64,000 nt of DNA from Bacteroidota bacterium (GTDB lineage: Bacteria; Bacteroidota; Bacteroidia; Chitinophagales; Chitinophagaceae). The DNA is taken from the NCBI GenBank assembly GCA_023386235.1, contig JAEWKC010000020.1, positions 5,771 to 69,770 of the forward strand, given 5' to 3'. A program made the translations under genes and the position numbers. Shown piece by piece: positions 52,472 to 62,170 of the stretch (the first letter of the stretch is position 1; each line of letters opens with the position of its first letter). The notes under the pieces are model-generated. The model had not been told where the DNA came from. It did no database searches and saw only the letters and a list, made by a program, of their open reading frames with translations.

Positions 52472-54379
52472 ATGAAGAACTATGTTGTAGAATCCTTACC
52501 CGATTATTTTAAACAATATAAAAAATCAATAAAGAATCCTAAGAAGTTCTGGGATAAAATCGCGGATGAAAATTTTGTGTGGTATCAGCGATGGGAGAAA
52601 GTTTTGAATTATGATATGCACGAAGCTAAGATTGAATGGTTTTTAAATGCTAAACTGAACATTACCAAAAACTGCATAGACAGGCATCTGGCGCAAAGAG
52701 GTAACAAAACCGCTATTATTTGGGAGCCCAACAATCCCGATGAGGCAGCACAGCATATTACTTACAATGAATTGTATGAGAGAGTGGGCAAAATGTCCAA
52801 CGTGCTGAAAGAGCAGGGAATAAAAAAAGGCGACAGAGTATCTATTTATTTACCCATGATACCCGATCTGGCTGTTGCCATGCTTGCCTGTGCCCGGGTA
52901 GGCGCGGTGCATTCCGTGGTGTTTGCGGGTTTCTCTGCATCGGCGCTTGCATCAAGGATCAACGATAGTCAAACCAAACTGGTCATCACTTCTGATGGAA
53001 GTTACAGAGGCAGCAAATCGCTGGATTTAAAAAGCATTGTAGACGAGGCTTTACTAAAATGCGACACGGTAGAAAAAGTACTGGTAGTAAAGCGCACAAA
53101 CATGGAGATAAAAATGCAGGAAGGCAGAGATCTCTGGCTGCAAGAGCTGTTAGACCAAGCGCCTGTAGACAATATTCCTACCATTATGGATGCGGAAGAT
53201 CCCTTGTTTATCCTTTACACATCCGGCTCTACCGGTAAACCAAAAGGCATGTTGCATACCAATGCCGGGTATATGGTGTATACGGCATATACTTTTAAAA
53301 ATGTTTTTAATTACCAGGAAAATGATGTGTACTGGTGCACGGCAGATATAGGCTGGATCACAGGCCACTCCTATATTTTATACGGACCACTGGCAAACGG
53401 TGCCACCACCGTGATGTTTGAAGGCACGCCCACATACCCTAAGCCCGACAGGTTCTGGGATGTGATAGAAAAGCATAAAGTCACCTTATTTTATACTGCG
53501 CCTACCGCTATTCGTTCGTTGGCTAAAGAAAGTACAGAATGGGTGGAAAAGAAAGACCTGAGTTCGCTACGCGTAATCGGTTCTGTAGGAGAACCCATTA
53601 ACGATGAGGCCTGGCATTGGTACAACGATCATGTGGGTAAAAAGAAATGTCCGATTGTAGATACCTGGTGGCAAACAGAAACCGGGGGTATTATGATATC
53701 GCCTGTACCATTTGTAACACCCACCAAGCCCACGTATGCCACATTGCCACTGCCCGGCATACAACCGGTTTTAATGGATGAAAAACGAAATGAGATTACG
53801 GGCAATCAGGTCAACGGCAATCTTTGCATTCGCTTTCCGTGGCCGGGAATAGCACGCACCATTTGGGGCGATCATCAGCGATATAAGGACACGTATTTCT
53901 CTGCCTTCCCGGGAAAATATTTTACAGGAGACGGAGCACTGAGAGACGAAGTAGGGTATTATAGAATTACCGGTCGTGTAGATGACGTAATCATCGTTTC
54001 GGGCCACAACCTTGGAACGGCGCCTATTGAAGACAGCATTAACCAACATCCTGCCGTGGCAGAATCTGCCATTGTAGGCTATCCGCACGATGTAAAAGGC
54101 AACGCGCTGTACGGTTTTGTGATTTTGAAAGAAACCGGCGAAAGCAGGGTGAAAGAGAATGTAGCAAAAGAAATCAATCAGCTCATCGCAGATACTATCG
54201 GGCCAATTGCAAAGCTTGATAAAATACAGTTTGTACCGGGATTGCCTAAAACACGAAGCGGGAAAATCATGCGTCGTATTTTAAGAAAAATAGCGGAAGG
54301 AGATTACAGCAATTTCGGCGATACTTCTACCTTGCTGAACCCGGAAATAATAGAGCAGATAAAAGAAGGGAGGGTATAG
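52472..54379 (+). CDS. acs: Acetate-CoA ligase (acetyl-CoA synthetase)
   Basis: 635 residues from ATG 52472, full length. AMP-binding motif Y-T-S-G-S-T-G-K-P-K-G (about 249-259), W-W-Q-T-E-T-G, and C-terminal P-K-T-R-S-G-K-I-M-R-R with the Lys that is acetylated for control in this family. Activates acetate to acetyl-CoA via acetyl-AMP. An AT-only palindrome lies just upstream (52430-52451). Terminated before the Dcu gene. Confidence 0.96.
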   Translation: MKNYVVESLPDYFKQYKKSIKNPKKFWDKIADENFVWYQRWEKVLNYDMHEAKIEWFLNAKLNITKNCIDRHLAQRGNKTAIIWEPNNPDEAAQHITYNELYERVGKMSNVLKEQGIKKGDRVSIYLPMIPDLAVAMLACARVGAVHSVVFAGFSASALASRINDSQTKLVITSDGSYRGSKSLDLKSIVDEALLKCDTVEKVLVVKRTNMEIKMQEGRDLWLQELLDQAPVDNIPTIMDAEDPLFILYTSGSTGKPKGMLHTNAGYMVYTAYTFKNVFNYQENDVYWCTADIGWITGHSYILYGPLANGATTVMFEGTPTYPKPDRFWDVIEKHKVTLFYTAPTAIRSLAKESTEWVEKKDLSSLRVIGSVGEPINDEAWHWYNDHVGKKKCPIVDTWWQTETGGIMISPVPFVTPTKPTYATLPLPGIQPVLMDEKRNEITGNQVNGNLCIRFPWPGIARTIWGDHQRYKDTYFSAFPGKYFTGDGALRDEVGYYRITGRVDDVIIVSGHNLGTAPIEDSINQHPAVAESAIVGYPHDVKGNALYGFVILKETGESRVKENVAKEINQLIADTIGPIAKLDKIQFVPGLPKTRSGKIMRRILRKIAEGDYSNFGDTSTLLNPEIIEQIKEGRV

Positions 54380-54440
54380 ATAGCGAGAAGCAGTGTGTCT
54401 GTGGTACGAAGACTGTAACACATAAAGAAAACAATCCATT

Positions 54441-54481
54441 GGGAGGAAGTGTGGTATTCCACATTTTTCCTCCCTTTTTTA
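54441..54481 (+). terminator. acs terminator
   Basis: GGGAGGAA / TTCCTCCC outer stem, TGTGG / CCACA inner stem, TTTTTT tail; 61 bases after the acs stop. Confidence 0.9.
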
Positions 54482-54492
54482 TGAAAGACTGA

Positions 54493-54500
54493 TATCTTTG
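54493..54500 (+). promoter_or_regulatory. -7 box of the Dcu gene
   Basis: TATCTTTG, a full TAnnTTTG match, 16 bases before the start at 54517. Confidence 0.55.
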
Positions 54501-54516
54501 CGATAAATTTTCTTGA

Positions 54517-55842
54517 ATGACAATTATCCTTCTACAGTTTTTAGTAGTGCTTGCCGCTATATTTATCGGAGCAAGAATCGGGGGAATCGGTTTAGGGGTG
54601 TTTGGTATGATGGGACTGGCCATATTGGTTTTCGTTTTTCGGCTTCAGCCGGGCCAGGCTCCTATAGATGTAATCCTGATGATAATAGCTGTAATATCGG
54701 CGGCATCAGCATTACAGGCCGCGGGAGGATTGGATTACCTGGTAAAAGTGGCTGAGAAGTTGTTACGAAAAAATCCTTCGGCAATTACATTTTTAGGTCC
54801 TTTTGTATGTTACGCTTTTACTTTTTTTGCCGGCACCGGGCATATAGCGTATTCTCTTTTGCCCATCATTTCAGAAATAGCTACGGAGAGTAAAGTAAGA
54901 CCCGAACGACCTTTGAGCATTTCTGTAATAGCCTCGCAACAGGCCATTACTGCCAGTCCTATTTCCGCGGCTACAGCGGCTTTGCTAAGCACAAGCTTAC
55001 TGGGTGGTCAGGGCATTTCATTGGCAGATATTTTAAAAATATGTATCCCGGCTACGCTAATCGGCGTATTGGCCGGTGCGGTTGTCGCGAACTTTATTGG
55101 CAAAAGCCTGGAGAAAGACCCGGAATATCTTAAACGCCTCAAGCGAGGAGACTTCAGCAAAAAAACTGTAGTAAACACTACCGCGGCGCAAAGCAGTACA
55201 AGACCCAAAACTGCGGTAATTATTTTTTTAACAGGCGTTTTGTTGGTGGTATTGTTTGGCTCTGTTGAAAGTCTGCGTCCTGTATTTAATGCAGAGGGGA
55301 ATATTACGCGGATGAACATGCCAGAAATCATTGAAATTGTAATGATGAGCATCGCCGGGTTGATTATTATTTTTGCTAAGGCAGACGTGGCTAAGGCGGT
55401 GAAAGGCAATGTATTTCTCGCCGGAATGCAGGCGGTAATTGCTATTTTTGGGATCGCATGGATGGGCGATACTTTCTTCCAGGGCAATATTGATTTCTTT
55501 AAAACACATATACAGGATATAGTTACCAATCATTCTTATTTGTTTGCTGTTGCACTTTTTGTGATGTCAATATTTCTTTTCAGCCAGGCGGCAACGGTAA
55601 GAACTTTATATCCTTTAGGTATAGCTTTGGGCATTCCGCCCATGATACTGATAGCTTTATTTCCTGCGGTAAACGGTTATTTTTTTATTCCCAATTATCC
55701 TACAGTTGTTGCTGCCATCAACTTTGACAGAACAGGCACAACCAGGATAGGAAAATATATTTTGAATCATTCCTTTATGATACCGGGCCTGGTATCTACC
55801 ATTGTTGCCATTGTAATAGGGTACGTGATGGTGAGCGTGTAA
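54517..55842 (+). CDS. Dcu-family (DcuA/DcuB) C4-dicarboxylate transporter
   Basis: 441 residues with about eleven membrane segments. The N-terminal G-G-I-G-L-G-V-F-G-M-M-G, F-F-A-G-T-G-H-I-A-Y-S-L-L-P, R-P-E-R-P-L-S-I-S-V-I-A-S-Q-Q-A-I-T-A-S-P and C-terminal F-I-P-N-Y-P-T-V-V-A-A-I-N-F-D blocks identify the family. It exchanges fumarate, malate, aspartate and succinate in the inner membrane, mainly under low oxygen. DcuA and DcuB cannot be told apart here. Own promoter after the acs terminator. The following 211 bases hold only small imperfect hairpins. Confidence 0.93.
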   Translation: MTIILLQFLVVLAAIFIGARIGGIGLGVFGMMGLAILVFVFRLQPGQAPIDVILMIIAVISAASALQAAGGLDYLVKVAEKLLRKNPSAITFLGPFVCYAFTFFAGTGHIAYSLLPIISEIATESKVRPERPLSISVIASQQAITASPISAATAALLSTSLLGGQGISLADILKICIPATLIGVLAGAVVANFIGKSLEKDPEYLKRLKRGDFSKKTVVNTTAAQSSTRPKTAVIIFLTGVLLVVLFGSVESLRPVFNAEGNITRMNMPEIIEIVMMSIAGLIIIFAKADVAKAVKGNVFLAGMQAVIAIFGIAWMGDTFFQGNIDFFKTHIQDIVTNHSYLFAVALFVMSIFLFSQAATVRTLYPLGIALGIPPMILIALFPAVNGYFFIPNYPTVVAAINFDRTGTTRIGKYILNHSFMIPGLVSTIVAIVIGYVMVSV

Positions 55843-56053
55843 ATAAACGGTTTTTGTATTAACTTTATGTAATAATCAGCATTTGTGCATCATGCATAAA
55901 ACCTATTAATATGCGACTTCTTCTACTTTGAAGTGTTCCTGCTTCCAAGATACACAGGTTCTTATCATCTAAATCTCGCTAAAGCGGAGATGATGTACTT
56001 CCCTGTATTTTTTGGCAGGGAGTCAGGGAGTAAAATTAAGATTGATTAATTGC

Positions 56054-57478
56054 TCAATTGTCTGCTCTCTCTATCTTCAATACCCAATCTTGTTGTGCTG
56101 TATTAGGAGGAGTAAAAGTCTGGATTCCACTGCTGAATGTTTGTGTCTGGGGAGTATATGTACCGCTTGCAGGATTGAACCAACTCACTCGTTTTGTGCC
56201 TGGTTGCAATCTGCTTAGATCAACTTTTACAGCATTCGGTTGTGGCAGGTGAAAGAGTGCGTATGTTTTACCATCGTTGCGTGTAGCCATCACAATATCC
56301 TTGTAATCTGTTCCTTTATCGGAGATTACCAGCAATGGGTCTTCCGTTCTGCGTTGATCTTTCAGCGATAAAAATAAATCTTTCAGATGACGCATTTGAT
56401 AGGCGCCTGTGGCTTCCAGCGCTTGTTTCCAGTGTATTGCCGTATCGCCTGTATTTACTGTAGGATATAAGTCGGTGTTTAAAAACTGCCATATGGAATG
56501 GTGTCCGTAAGTAGAGCCGACGCCTCCGGCAAATACACCCCGATACATTCTTACGCGTACATCGTATGCAGAAAAATAGCCTCTTTCTGCCCTGGTCCAT
56601 TTACCATCCCAGGGGTTCACGGGATGATCTTCGTAAGCGGGTTCCATATCCATTACGGGTTTCAGTGGCATAAATTTTAAATCCCTGCGAATGTCGTTCC
56701 ATACAGGTGCGTTTCTTGCTCCGTGGCCGCTTTGTATGGCATTCATCTTTAACCACTGATCGTTGTGCAAATAAGCAGCACTGCCATCGCCGGAACCTCC
56801 CGGATGATAGGTGATGAATACCTCTTTGCCATACACCTCCTGAATACCTCTTGCCATAGCACGCCAGATGGCTCTTACATCGTATTTATTCCCTTCTCTT
56901 TCATACACAACCGGCCGATCGCCACCAAGTATCCAAATGATGTTCCATTGATTTTTGTAGCGTTCCGCTAATTTTTTAGCGTAGATATAAGCGTTATCCT
57001 CATTGAAGATCACAGGACCATCACCCCAATTGGGCGTCACCTTATCGCCCCAGGTTGGCAATAATCCAATATATAAATTTCTTTTGGCGGCTTCTTTAAT
57101 TACAAAATCCACATTATCCCAATAGTCATATTCCTTTTCGTTGTTGGGATTGTTGCCCGGTGTTACCGCCCATTTGGTAGGATCTTCATTTATGAAAGGC
57201 ACATCGCCATATCTATTCGGTTGTTTTATACCATTTATTTCCGCCAAAGCCACGGCCTGAATTACATTAAAGCCCTGTTCTTGTCTTTTATCTAAATAAA
57301 GCAAAGCATCTTCACGGGTAATTCTGTGAAACAGTTCCCATCCGGTGTCGCCCAGCCAAAAGAAAGGCTTACCCGTTTTGGTTTCTATTAAAAATTTTTG
57401 AGAAGAGTCTACATTAATTTGTGCACTTGTCGATAATGTAATAAGCAGGATTAGCAAAACGGTTATTATTTTTGACAT
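56054..57478 (-). CDS. Secreted glycoside hydrolase, GH140-like (DUF4038 plus C-terminal domain)
   Basis: 474 residues. Signal peptide ending S-T-S-A-Q, a TIM-barrel DUF4038 domain with W-L-G-D-T-G-W-E-L-F-H, R-Q-E-Q-G-F-N-V-I-Q, N-I-I-W-I-L-G-G-D-R and D-M-E-P-A-Y-E, then a C-terminal beta domain (about 385-474; F-N-P-A-S-G-T-Y). GH140 contains an apiosidase acting on rhamnogalacturonan II. Pairs with the sialate O-acetylesterase-like gene 39 bases upstream as a small glycan-degradation operon. Confidence 0.88.
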   Translation of the reverse strand: MSKIITVLLILLITLSTSAQINVDSSQKFLIETKTGKPFFWLGDTGWELFHRITREDALLYLDKRQEQGFNVIQAVALAEINGIKQPNRYGDVPFINEDPTKWAVTPGNNPNNEKEYDYWDNVDFVIKEAAKRNLYIGLLPTWGDKVTPNWGDGPVIFNEDNAYIYAKKLAERYKNQWNIIWILGGDRPVVYEREGNKYDVRAIWRAMARGIQEVYGKEVFITYHPGGSGDGSAAYLHNDQWLKMNAIQSGHGARNAPVWNDIRRDLKFMPLKPVMDMEPAYEDHPVNPWDGKWTRAERGYFSAYDVRVRMYRGVFAGGVGSTYGHHSIWQFLNTDLYPTVNTGDTAIHWKQALEATGAYQMRHLKDLFLSLKDQRRTEDPLLVISDKGTDYKDIVMATRNDGKTYALFHLPQPNAVKVDLSRLQPGTKRVSWFNPASGTYTPQTQTFSSGIQTFTPPNTAQQDWVLKIERADN

Positions 57479-57517
57479 GGTAACTATTCGGTTTAATGTA
57501 TCAAGAGTATTGTATTA

Positions 57518-59479
57518 TTAAAAAACGATTTGATATTTATTGTTATCTGTTAGTCCTTTCCAATCGTCCGTTCTGAACGGAGAGGCGGGAAGTCCTTCTT
57601 TGTTGTACAAGTTGATATCATCAGTAACATCCGTCCAGCCATAGCGAACGGCTACAGGCCTTGCTACATCATCATTCCAGACTTCTACTTTATCTCCTAC
57701 GATTTTTGCTTTTGCCCAATGAAATTTTTGATCGGCGCCTGCTATTTGAAAACCTTTTAAATCATAATCCTGGTTGCGGGCCATTAATCCACAGCCAACA
57801 TGGTCAAATGAGATCACCGCTTTATTTTCTGTTACATTCATTGATTTGTATAGCGGACCCATCGGCACAATATTTTTTCCGTAATCATTTTTCAGCGCAT
57901 TTAAAGCTAAGCGTATGCCCACATCTTTTTTATTTCTCGGATGAATATCTTTAGCATCTCCAATGTCGGTAGTTAAAGCCATGCCCGTATTCGGAACTTT
58001 CAGTGTTTTTCTTTGCGCATCTCTTAGTTCTGCCCAACCGCTGCCTGTTAAGCCATTCGCGTTTCCGCCGCCGGCATCATAAGACGCCAGCTGAACAAAA
58101 TAAAAAGGAAGATTACCCTGTTGCCATTTTTCTCTCCAGTCTTTGATAAGTAATGGAAAAACTGTTTCGTATTGCCTGGCTGCGCCGGAATTTGTTTCGC
58201 CCTGATACCAGATAAACCCTTTTACGCGTGTTTGAATAAACGGATGGATCATGGCGTTGTATAAAAGTGAAGGAAAGTGGTTGGGTGATCGTACGTCAAA
58301 ATAAATAGATTCAGGAATTACTCTGGCTTTCCAATCTCCGGCAAGCGATATTTTTTCATCGCCGGATTGTAGGTAGACTTCTTCGGGCTCTCCATAAAAT
58401 CCGCCACCGCCACCATTATCTTCTACTCTTACCGCGATTATATTTTTGCCTTCTTTAAAAATATTTTTATTGAGCGTATATGTTCTCGCTACATTGTACA
58501 TCATAGTGCTGCCAACATTTTGCCCGTTTACATAAGTAATATCTTTATCATCAATAAGGCCCAAAGAAAGGAGGCTTGCGTTCTCAGCCTGTTGTTTCGT
58601 AAGTGTAATTTCTTTTCTATACCACACTATGCCGTCAATATGGTTAAGTCCTTGATTTTCCCATTCCTGTGGCACTTTTAAAGTTGACCATTTAGAATCA
58701 TCAAACTGCGGGGTTTTCCATTCGGTTTCTTTGGTAGGAATGTTATTGTTTTGAAATTTTGAAACCGAAGACAAAACTTTTTGCTTTTGTTTTTCCAACA
58801 TATCGTTATACTCTCCGGGAGTTATAGAAACAATTGCTTTATAATCGGGGTGTGTAGAAAGAGAGGTAGCGCTAATCCATGTTTCTATATTGGTTCCGCC
58901 CCAGCTTGTATTGATCAGGCCTATGGGAATATTGGTTTCTGCCAATAATTTTCTGGCAAAATAATATCCTACAGCTGTAAAGTTGCTGATATTTTCGGGT
59001 GTAGCTACTTTCCATACGGTTGGTTGTATATCTTGTAAAGGCTCGCGACTTATTTCTTTCTGAATTTGTATTTGTCTTATCTGCGGAAAGTTGGCTTCAT
59101 TCTTTTCTTTTTCTGCATTTTCCACAGACGCCATATTCCATTCCATATTAGACTGGCCGGAACATACCCAGACATCTCCCATAAGAATATCGGTCAACAC
59201 AATTTCATTTTTGCCTTTTACTTTTAATTCATAAGGTCCGCCTTCTTTTTCAGGGCTTAAGGCTATTCTCCAATCACCATTTTTATCTGTGGTGGTAGTT
59301 TTATTTTGTGATTTAAAAGAAACGGATATTTTTTCTCCGACAGCGCCCTTTCCCCATATTACTATTGGCTGGTTGCGTTGCAATACCATGTGATCTGAAA
59401 AATAGTTAGATAGTGAAACCTGCGCTATCACAGCGTTTGATAATGTGCAAATAAAAAAGAACAGAAAAAGTTTTTTCAT
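57518..59479 (-). CDS. Secreted sialate O-acetylesterase-family (SGNH) esterase
   Basis: 653 residues. Signal peptide ending V-I-A-Q, an SGNH hydrolase interrupted by a galactose-binding-like insert (about 250-390, W-K-T-P-Q-F-D-D-S-K-W). Catalytic Ser in V-C-S-G-Q-S-N-M-E-W near residue 110 and the W-Y-Q-G-E-T-N block. It removes acetyl groups from sugars; in Bacteroidota such genes often serve plant glycans. First gene of a unit with the GH140-like gene. No SusC/SusD is next to it. Confidence 0.92.
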   Translation of the reverse strand: MKKLFLFFFICTLSNAVIAQVSLSNYFSDHMVLQRNQPIVIWGKGAVGEKISVSFKSQNKTTTTDKNGDWRIALSPEKEGGPYELKVKGKNEIVLTDILMGDVWVCSGQSNMEWNMASVENAEKEKNEANFPQIRQIQIQKEISREPLQDIQPTVWKVATPENISNFTAVGYYFARKLLAETNIPIGLINTSWGGTNIETWISATSLSTHPDYKAIVSITPGEYNDMLEKQKQKVLSSVSKFQNNNIPTKETEWKTPQFDDSKWSTLKVPQEWENQGLNHIDGIVWYRKEITLTKQQAENASLLSLGLIDDKDITYVNGQNVGSTMMYNVARTYTLNKNIFKEGKNIIAVRVEDNGGGGGFYGEPEEVYLQSGDEKISLAGDWKARVIPESIYFDVRSPNHFPSLLYNAMIHPFIQTRVKGFIWYQGETNSGAARQYETVFPLLIKDWREKWQQGNLPFYFVQLASYDAGGGNANGLTGSGWAELRDAQRKTLKVPNTGMALTTDIGDAKDIHPRNKKDVGIRLALNALKNDYGKNIVPMGPLYKSMNVTENKAVISFDHVGCGLMARNQDYDLKGFQIAGADQKFHWAKAKIVGDKVEVWNDDVARPVAVRYGWTDVTDDINLYNKEGLPASPFRTDDWKGLTDNNKYQIVF

Positions 59480-59620
59480 TTTAAATTGAGCGTTGAAAGT
59501 ATTTATAAATTAAAAATATTGTTTATTACAGTCTATCAAATATACTTATATGTTCTTACACATACTTGTATATATCTGCCATTTTATTACACTTTATTAT
59601 CATTTTTTATATTGTAATTT

Positions 59621-59767
59621 CTATTTTTCTCTTTTTCGTCGAATAGCAGGAAAGTGGTTATTTAAATGCTTCTGCGCAAAATTTATATATTGTTGCCAGT
59701 CATATAATGTAATATCATGCTTTCCATTACGTATATGATATCCTATGTTTTCTCCAACGGGTATATT
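59621..59767 (-). pseudogene. C-terminal remnant, esterase-like
   Basis: About 48 residues with no start, ending at TAG 59623-59621: G-E-N-I-G-Y-H-I-R-N-G-K-H-D-I-T, then Y-D-W-Q-Q-Y-I-N-F-A. This resembles, from memory, the tail of polysaccharide-active alpha/beta hydrolases such as CE15 glucuronoyl esterases. It directly abuts the GH5 stop in a different frame, so its 5' part has been lost. The rest of the 59480-59768 gap is AT-rich and empty. Confidence 0.5.
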
Positions 59768-59768
59768 A

Positions 59769-60416
59769 TTACTTATTTTTTTTCAAATACTTTTTTACAA
59801 TTTTGCCCCATTCTTTAATGTCATTTATTTTCCAGTTCCCTTCTGAGGCAGCCGATTTGTTTAATACAGAACAGGTTTCGTCTTTATCTGCGATGCTCCA
59901 GGCAACCCAACTGACCTTTCGTTCATCCATCCATTTTACCCATTCATTCCATTCATAATGGTCAATAAGGCCATCGCCTGAAGCTTCCATACCTGCACAT
60001 TCTGATACGAAAATGGGCAACCCTTTTTTCAGGGCATAATCAGTTCTGTCACGTAGTTGCTTTTTATGAGTTGCCGCATAGAAGTGCAAAGTGTACATTA
60101 GATTTGAAAATCCCTGTATAGGATCATCTGCTGCGATATGAACATCCTGATCCCAATGAGGTGAGCCAACAAGAATAATATTGTTACGGTCGTTCTTTCG
60201 TATGGTTTTAATGATTTCTTCAGAATACATTTTAATACTGTCCCATGACTGTTTCACCGGCTCATTAAAAACTTCATAAATAATATTGGGGTATTTGCCA
60301 TATTTTTTAGAAATATAATCGAAGAAGATTTTGGCAGAATCTGTTTTTATGTTATGCGAATGCCAATCTACAATAACATAGATGCCATTTTCTATACAGG
60401 CGTCAATTACGTTTAT
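59769..60416 (-). pseudogene. GH5-like glycoside hydrolase, 5' truncated
   Basis: The frame is open from a TAG at 60419-60417 down to the stop at 59769, about 215 residues, but has no start codon before an ATG at 60257. It contains the GH5 acid/base motif Y-E-V-F-N-E-P and the nucleophile segment F-V-S-E-C-A-G, so both catalytic Glu are kept, but the first roughly 100 residues of the barrel are missing. The truncation coincides with that of a divergent AraC gene. A deletion between two divergent genes explains both. Not expected to be functional. Confidence 0.85.
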
Positions 60417-60430
60417 CTATTTCGCGAAAT

Positions 60431-60829
60431 ATGAAGATTTTAGCTAATGCAAATTTTGAAATTAATTTTGAGCATAGGAATTTTCAAAGCAGAAGAATAG
60501 AAAAAGTAATGGATTATGTAGAAAAGAATTTTGGTAACGAGATTGCATTGAAAGATGTAGCAAAAATAGCTAACATGTCTGAGGGAGGGTTTTGTAGATT
60601 TTTCAAACAAAAAACAGGCATCAGTTTTATTGACAATTTGTTGGAAATAAGACTGGGTCATGCTTCTAGAATGTTAATCGACACTACAAATTCAATCTCT
60701 GAAATTGCATACAATTGCGGTTTTAACAACGTGTCTAATTTTAATCGCATATTCAAAAAGAAGAAAAAATGCACTCCTAAAGAATTTCGCGCAGAATATA
60801 TGGCTACCGGCATCAGAACTTTCGTATAA
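60431..60829 (+). pseudogene. AraC-family regulator, 5' truncated (DNA-binding half only)
   Basis: About 132 residues from an internal ATG, containing only the AraC HTH domain (I-A-N-M-S-E-G-G-F-C-R-F-F-K, then I-S-E-I-A-Y-N-C-G-F-N-N-V-S-N-F-N-R-I-F-K). The family-like sequence extends a little upstream of the ATG without a start (L-S-I-S-R-N), then stops being AraC-like at about 60415. The sensor domain is gone. A stand-alone HTH protein could still be made, but a deletion remnant is more likely. Its end is 2 bases from the end of convergent scpA. Confidence 0.8.
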
Positions 60830-60831
60830 GA

Positions 60832-61602
60832 CTACTCCACAAGATTTTCCTCTTCGCGGCGTTCGTTCCATTCTATAATGAAATTGTTTTTGCCTTCGTG
60901 TACTTCCAGGCTCATAAAACGCATTTGTGCCAATTCAAGTAGCGAAAGAAAAATAAATATGGCATGGATACGATCTTCACAAATGCTAAAGAGATTTTCA
61001 AACGCAACCATTTTTTCGCGGCTTACTACATCCATCACATAATCGCGACTGCCCTCCATGGTATAATTGTAGCGGATTACCGTATGGATAGGCTTATTGT
61101 TTCTTTCATGAAGGCGTTTCATTACCTTCTCAAAAGTTTTCATAAGCTTGTAAATATTCACGGTGGTAATCTCTGTGCCTTCAGCAGCCTCTTCTCCAAT
61201 GTCTACCATTTCCTTTTGCAGGTTGCCTCTTTTTTGCATCAACAGGCGTAGCGCTTCTTTTTCCGCCAGTTCCAGTGCCGCTTCTTTGTATTTTTTGTAT
61301 TCAAGAATTTTATCTACCAATTCTTTTCGTGGATCTATTTCGTTTCCGCTATCGTCCAGTTCTTTTCTCGGTAAAAGCATTTTAGCCTTAATGCGCATTA
61401 AGGTAGAAACAAATAAAATAAATTCGCTGCTTAGCTCAATGTTTACACTTTTTTGTTCCTGAATATAACTGAGAAAATCATTGGTGATGGTAGAAACGGG
61501 AATATCATAAATATCCAGCTCGTCTCTTTCTATAAAGAAAAGTAACAGGTCGAACGGACCTTCAAAGTGGTCTAATTTTATTTGGTAATTGGGTGTGCTC
61601 AA
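60832..61602 (-). CDS. scpA: Segregation and condensation protein A
   Basis: 256 residues. N-terminal F-E-G-P-F-D-L-L-L-F-F-I-E-R-D-E-L-D-I block that binds the SMC head, acidic/helical middle and a C-terminal winged helix (F-L-S-L-L-E-L-A-Q-M-R). ScpA is the kleisin of the SMC-ScpAB condensin that organises the chromosome. scpB is not adjacent. Preceded by the mscL terminator. Confidence 0.94.
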   Translation of the reverse strand: MSTPNYQIKLDHFEGPFDLLLFFIERDELDIYDIPVSTITNDFLSYIQEQKSVNIELSSEFILFVSTLMRIKAKMLLPRKELDDSGNEIDPRKELVDKILEYKKYKEAALELAEKEALRLLMQKRGNLQKEMVDIGEEAAEGTEITTVNIYKLMKTFEKVMKRLHERNNKPIHTVIRYNYTMEGSRDYVMDVVSREKMVAFENLFSICEDRIHAIFIFLSLLELAQMRFMSLEVHEGKNNFIIEWNERREEENLVE

Positions 61603-61619
61603 TACATTGAATGTTTAAC

Positions 61620-61651
61620 AAAAAACAAAGTCCTGAACATTCAGGACTTTG
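61620..61651 (-). terminator. mscL terminator
   Basis: CAAAGTCCTGA / TCAGGACTTTG, perfect 11-base arms with a 4-base loop. On the minus strand it is followed by a T-run, and lies between the mscL stop (61679) and the scpA start (61602). Confidence 0.85.
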
Positions 61652-61678
61652 CGAAAATACAATAAAATAATTATTCCG

Positions 61679-62098
61679 TTATTTTTTCAGTTCATCTCTT
61701 ATTTCCATAAGCAATTTATCTGTAGATGATGGTTCAGCCGGAGCTTCAGCTTCATTTTTCTTCAATCGGTTAATGGCTTTTACCATCCAGAAAACAATGA
61801 GAGCCAACAGAATAAAATTGATAACAATGGTAATGAAATTGCCCCAGGCAAAAATGGCTGTATCTGCAATTTTACGTGCTTCTTCAAGTTTTGTGCCCGC
61901 AGGAACATCTCCTTTCAATACCGTGTACATGCTGCTGAAATCAGGCTTTCCGATGATAGCGCCAATAATGGGCATGATGAGATCATCGACAATACTGCTT
62001 ACAATTTTGCCAAAAGCGCCGCCAATGATAACGCCGACAGCAAGATCTATCGCATTACCTTTTACGGCAAATTCTTTAAATTCTTTTACAAATCCCAT
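61679..62098 (-). CDS. mscL: Large-conductance mechanosensitive channel
   Basis: 139 residues, usual length. N-terminal F-V-K-E-F-K-E-F-A-V-K-G-N, first membrane helix D-L-A-V-G-V-I-I-G-G-A-F-G-K-I-V with the conserved Gly/Ala pore lining, second helix about 76-100 and a charged C-terminal helix. Opens in the inner membrane under hypo-osmotic stress. Single-gene unit. Confidence 0.96.
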   Translation of the reverse strand: MGFVKEFKEFAVKGNAIDLAVGVIIGGAFGKIVSSIVDDLIMPIIGAIIGKPDFSSMYTVLKGDVPAGTKLEEARKIADTAIFAWGNFITIVINFILLALIVFWMVKAINRLKKNEAEAPAEPSSTDKLLMEIRDELKK

Positions 62099-62170
62099 GT
62101 TTTTAAGTTTTAGTGTGATTTAAATATACCGCAAAAATATATAAGTATTTGAATATTTTACAGTTAGGCC

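Noticed and set aside
55843..56053. Small RNA or attenuator in the gap after the Dcu gene
   Set aside because: Only imperfect hairpins (around 55965-55995 and 55998-56030), no promoter box or T-run clear enough to support one.
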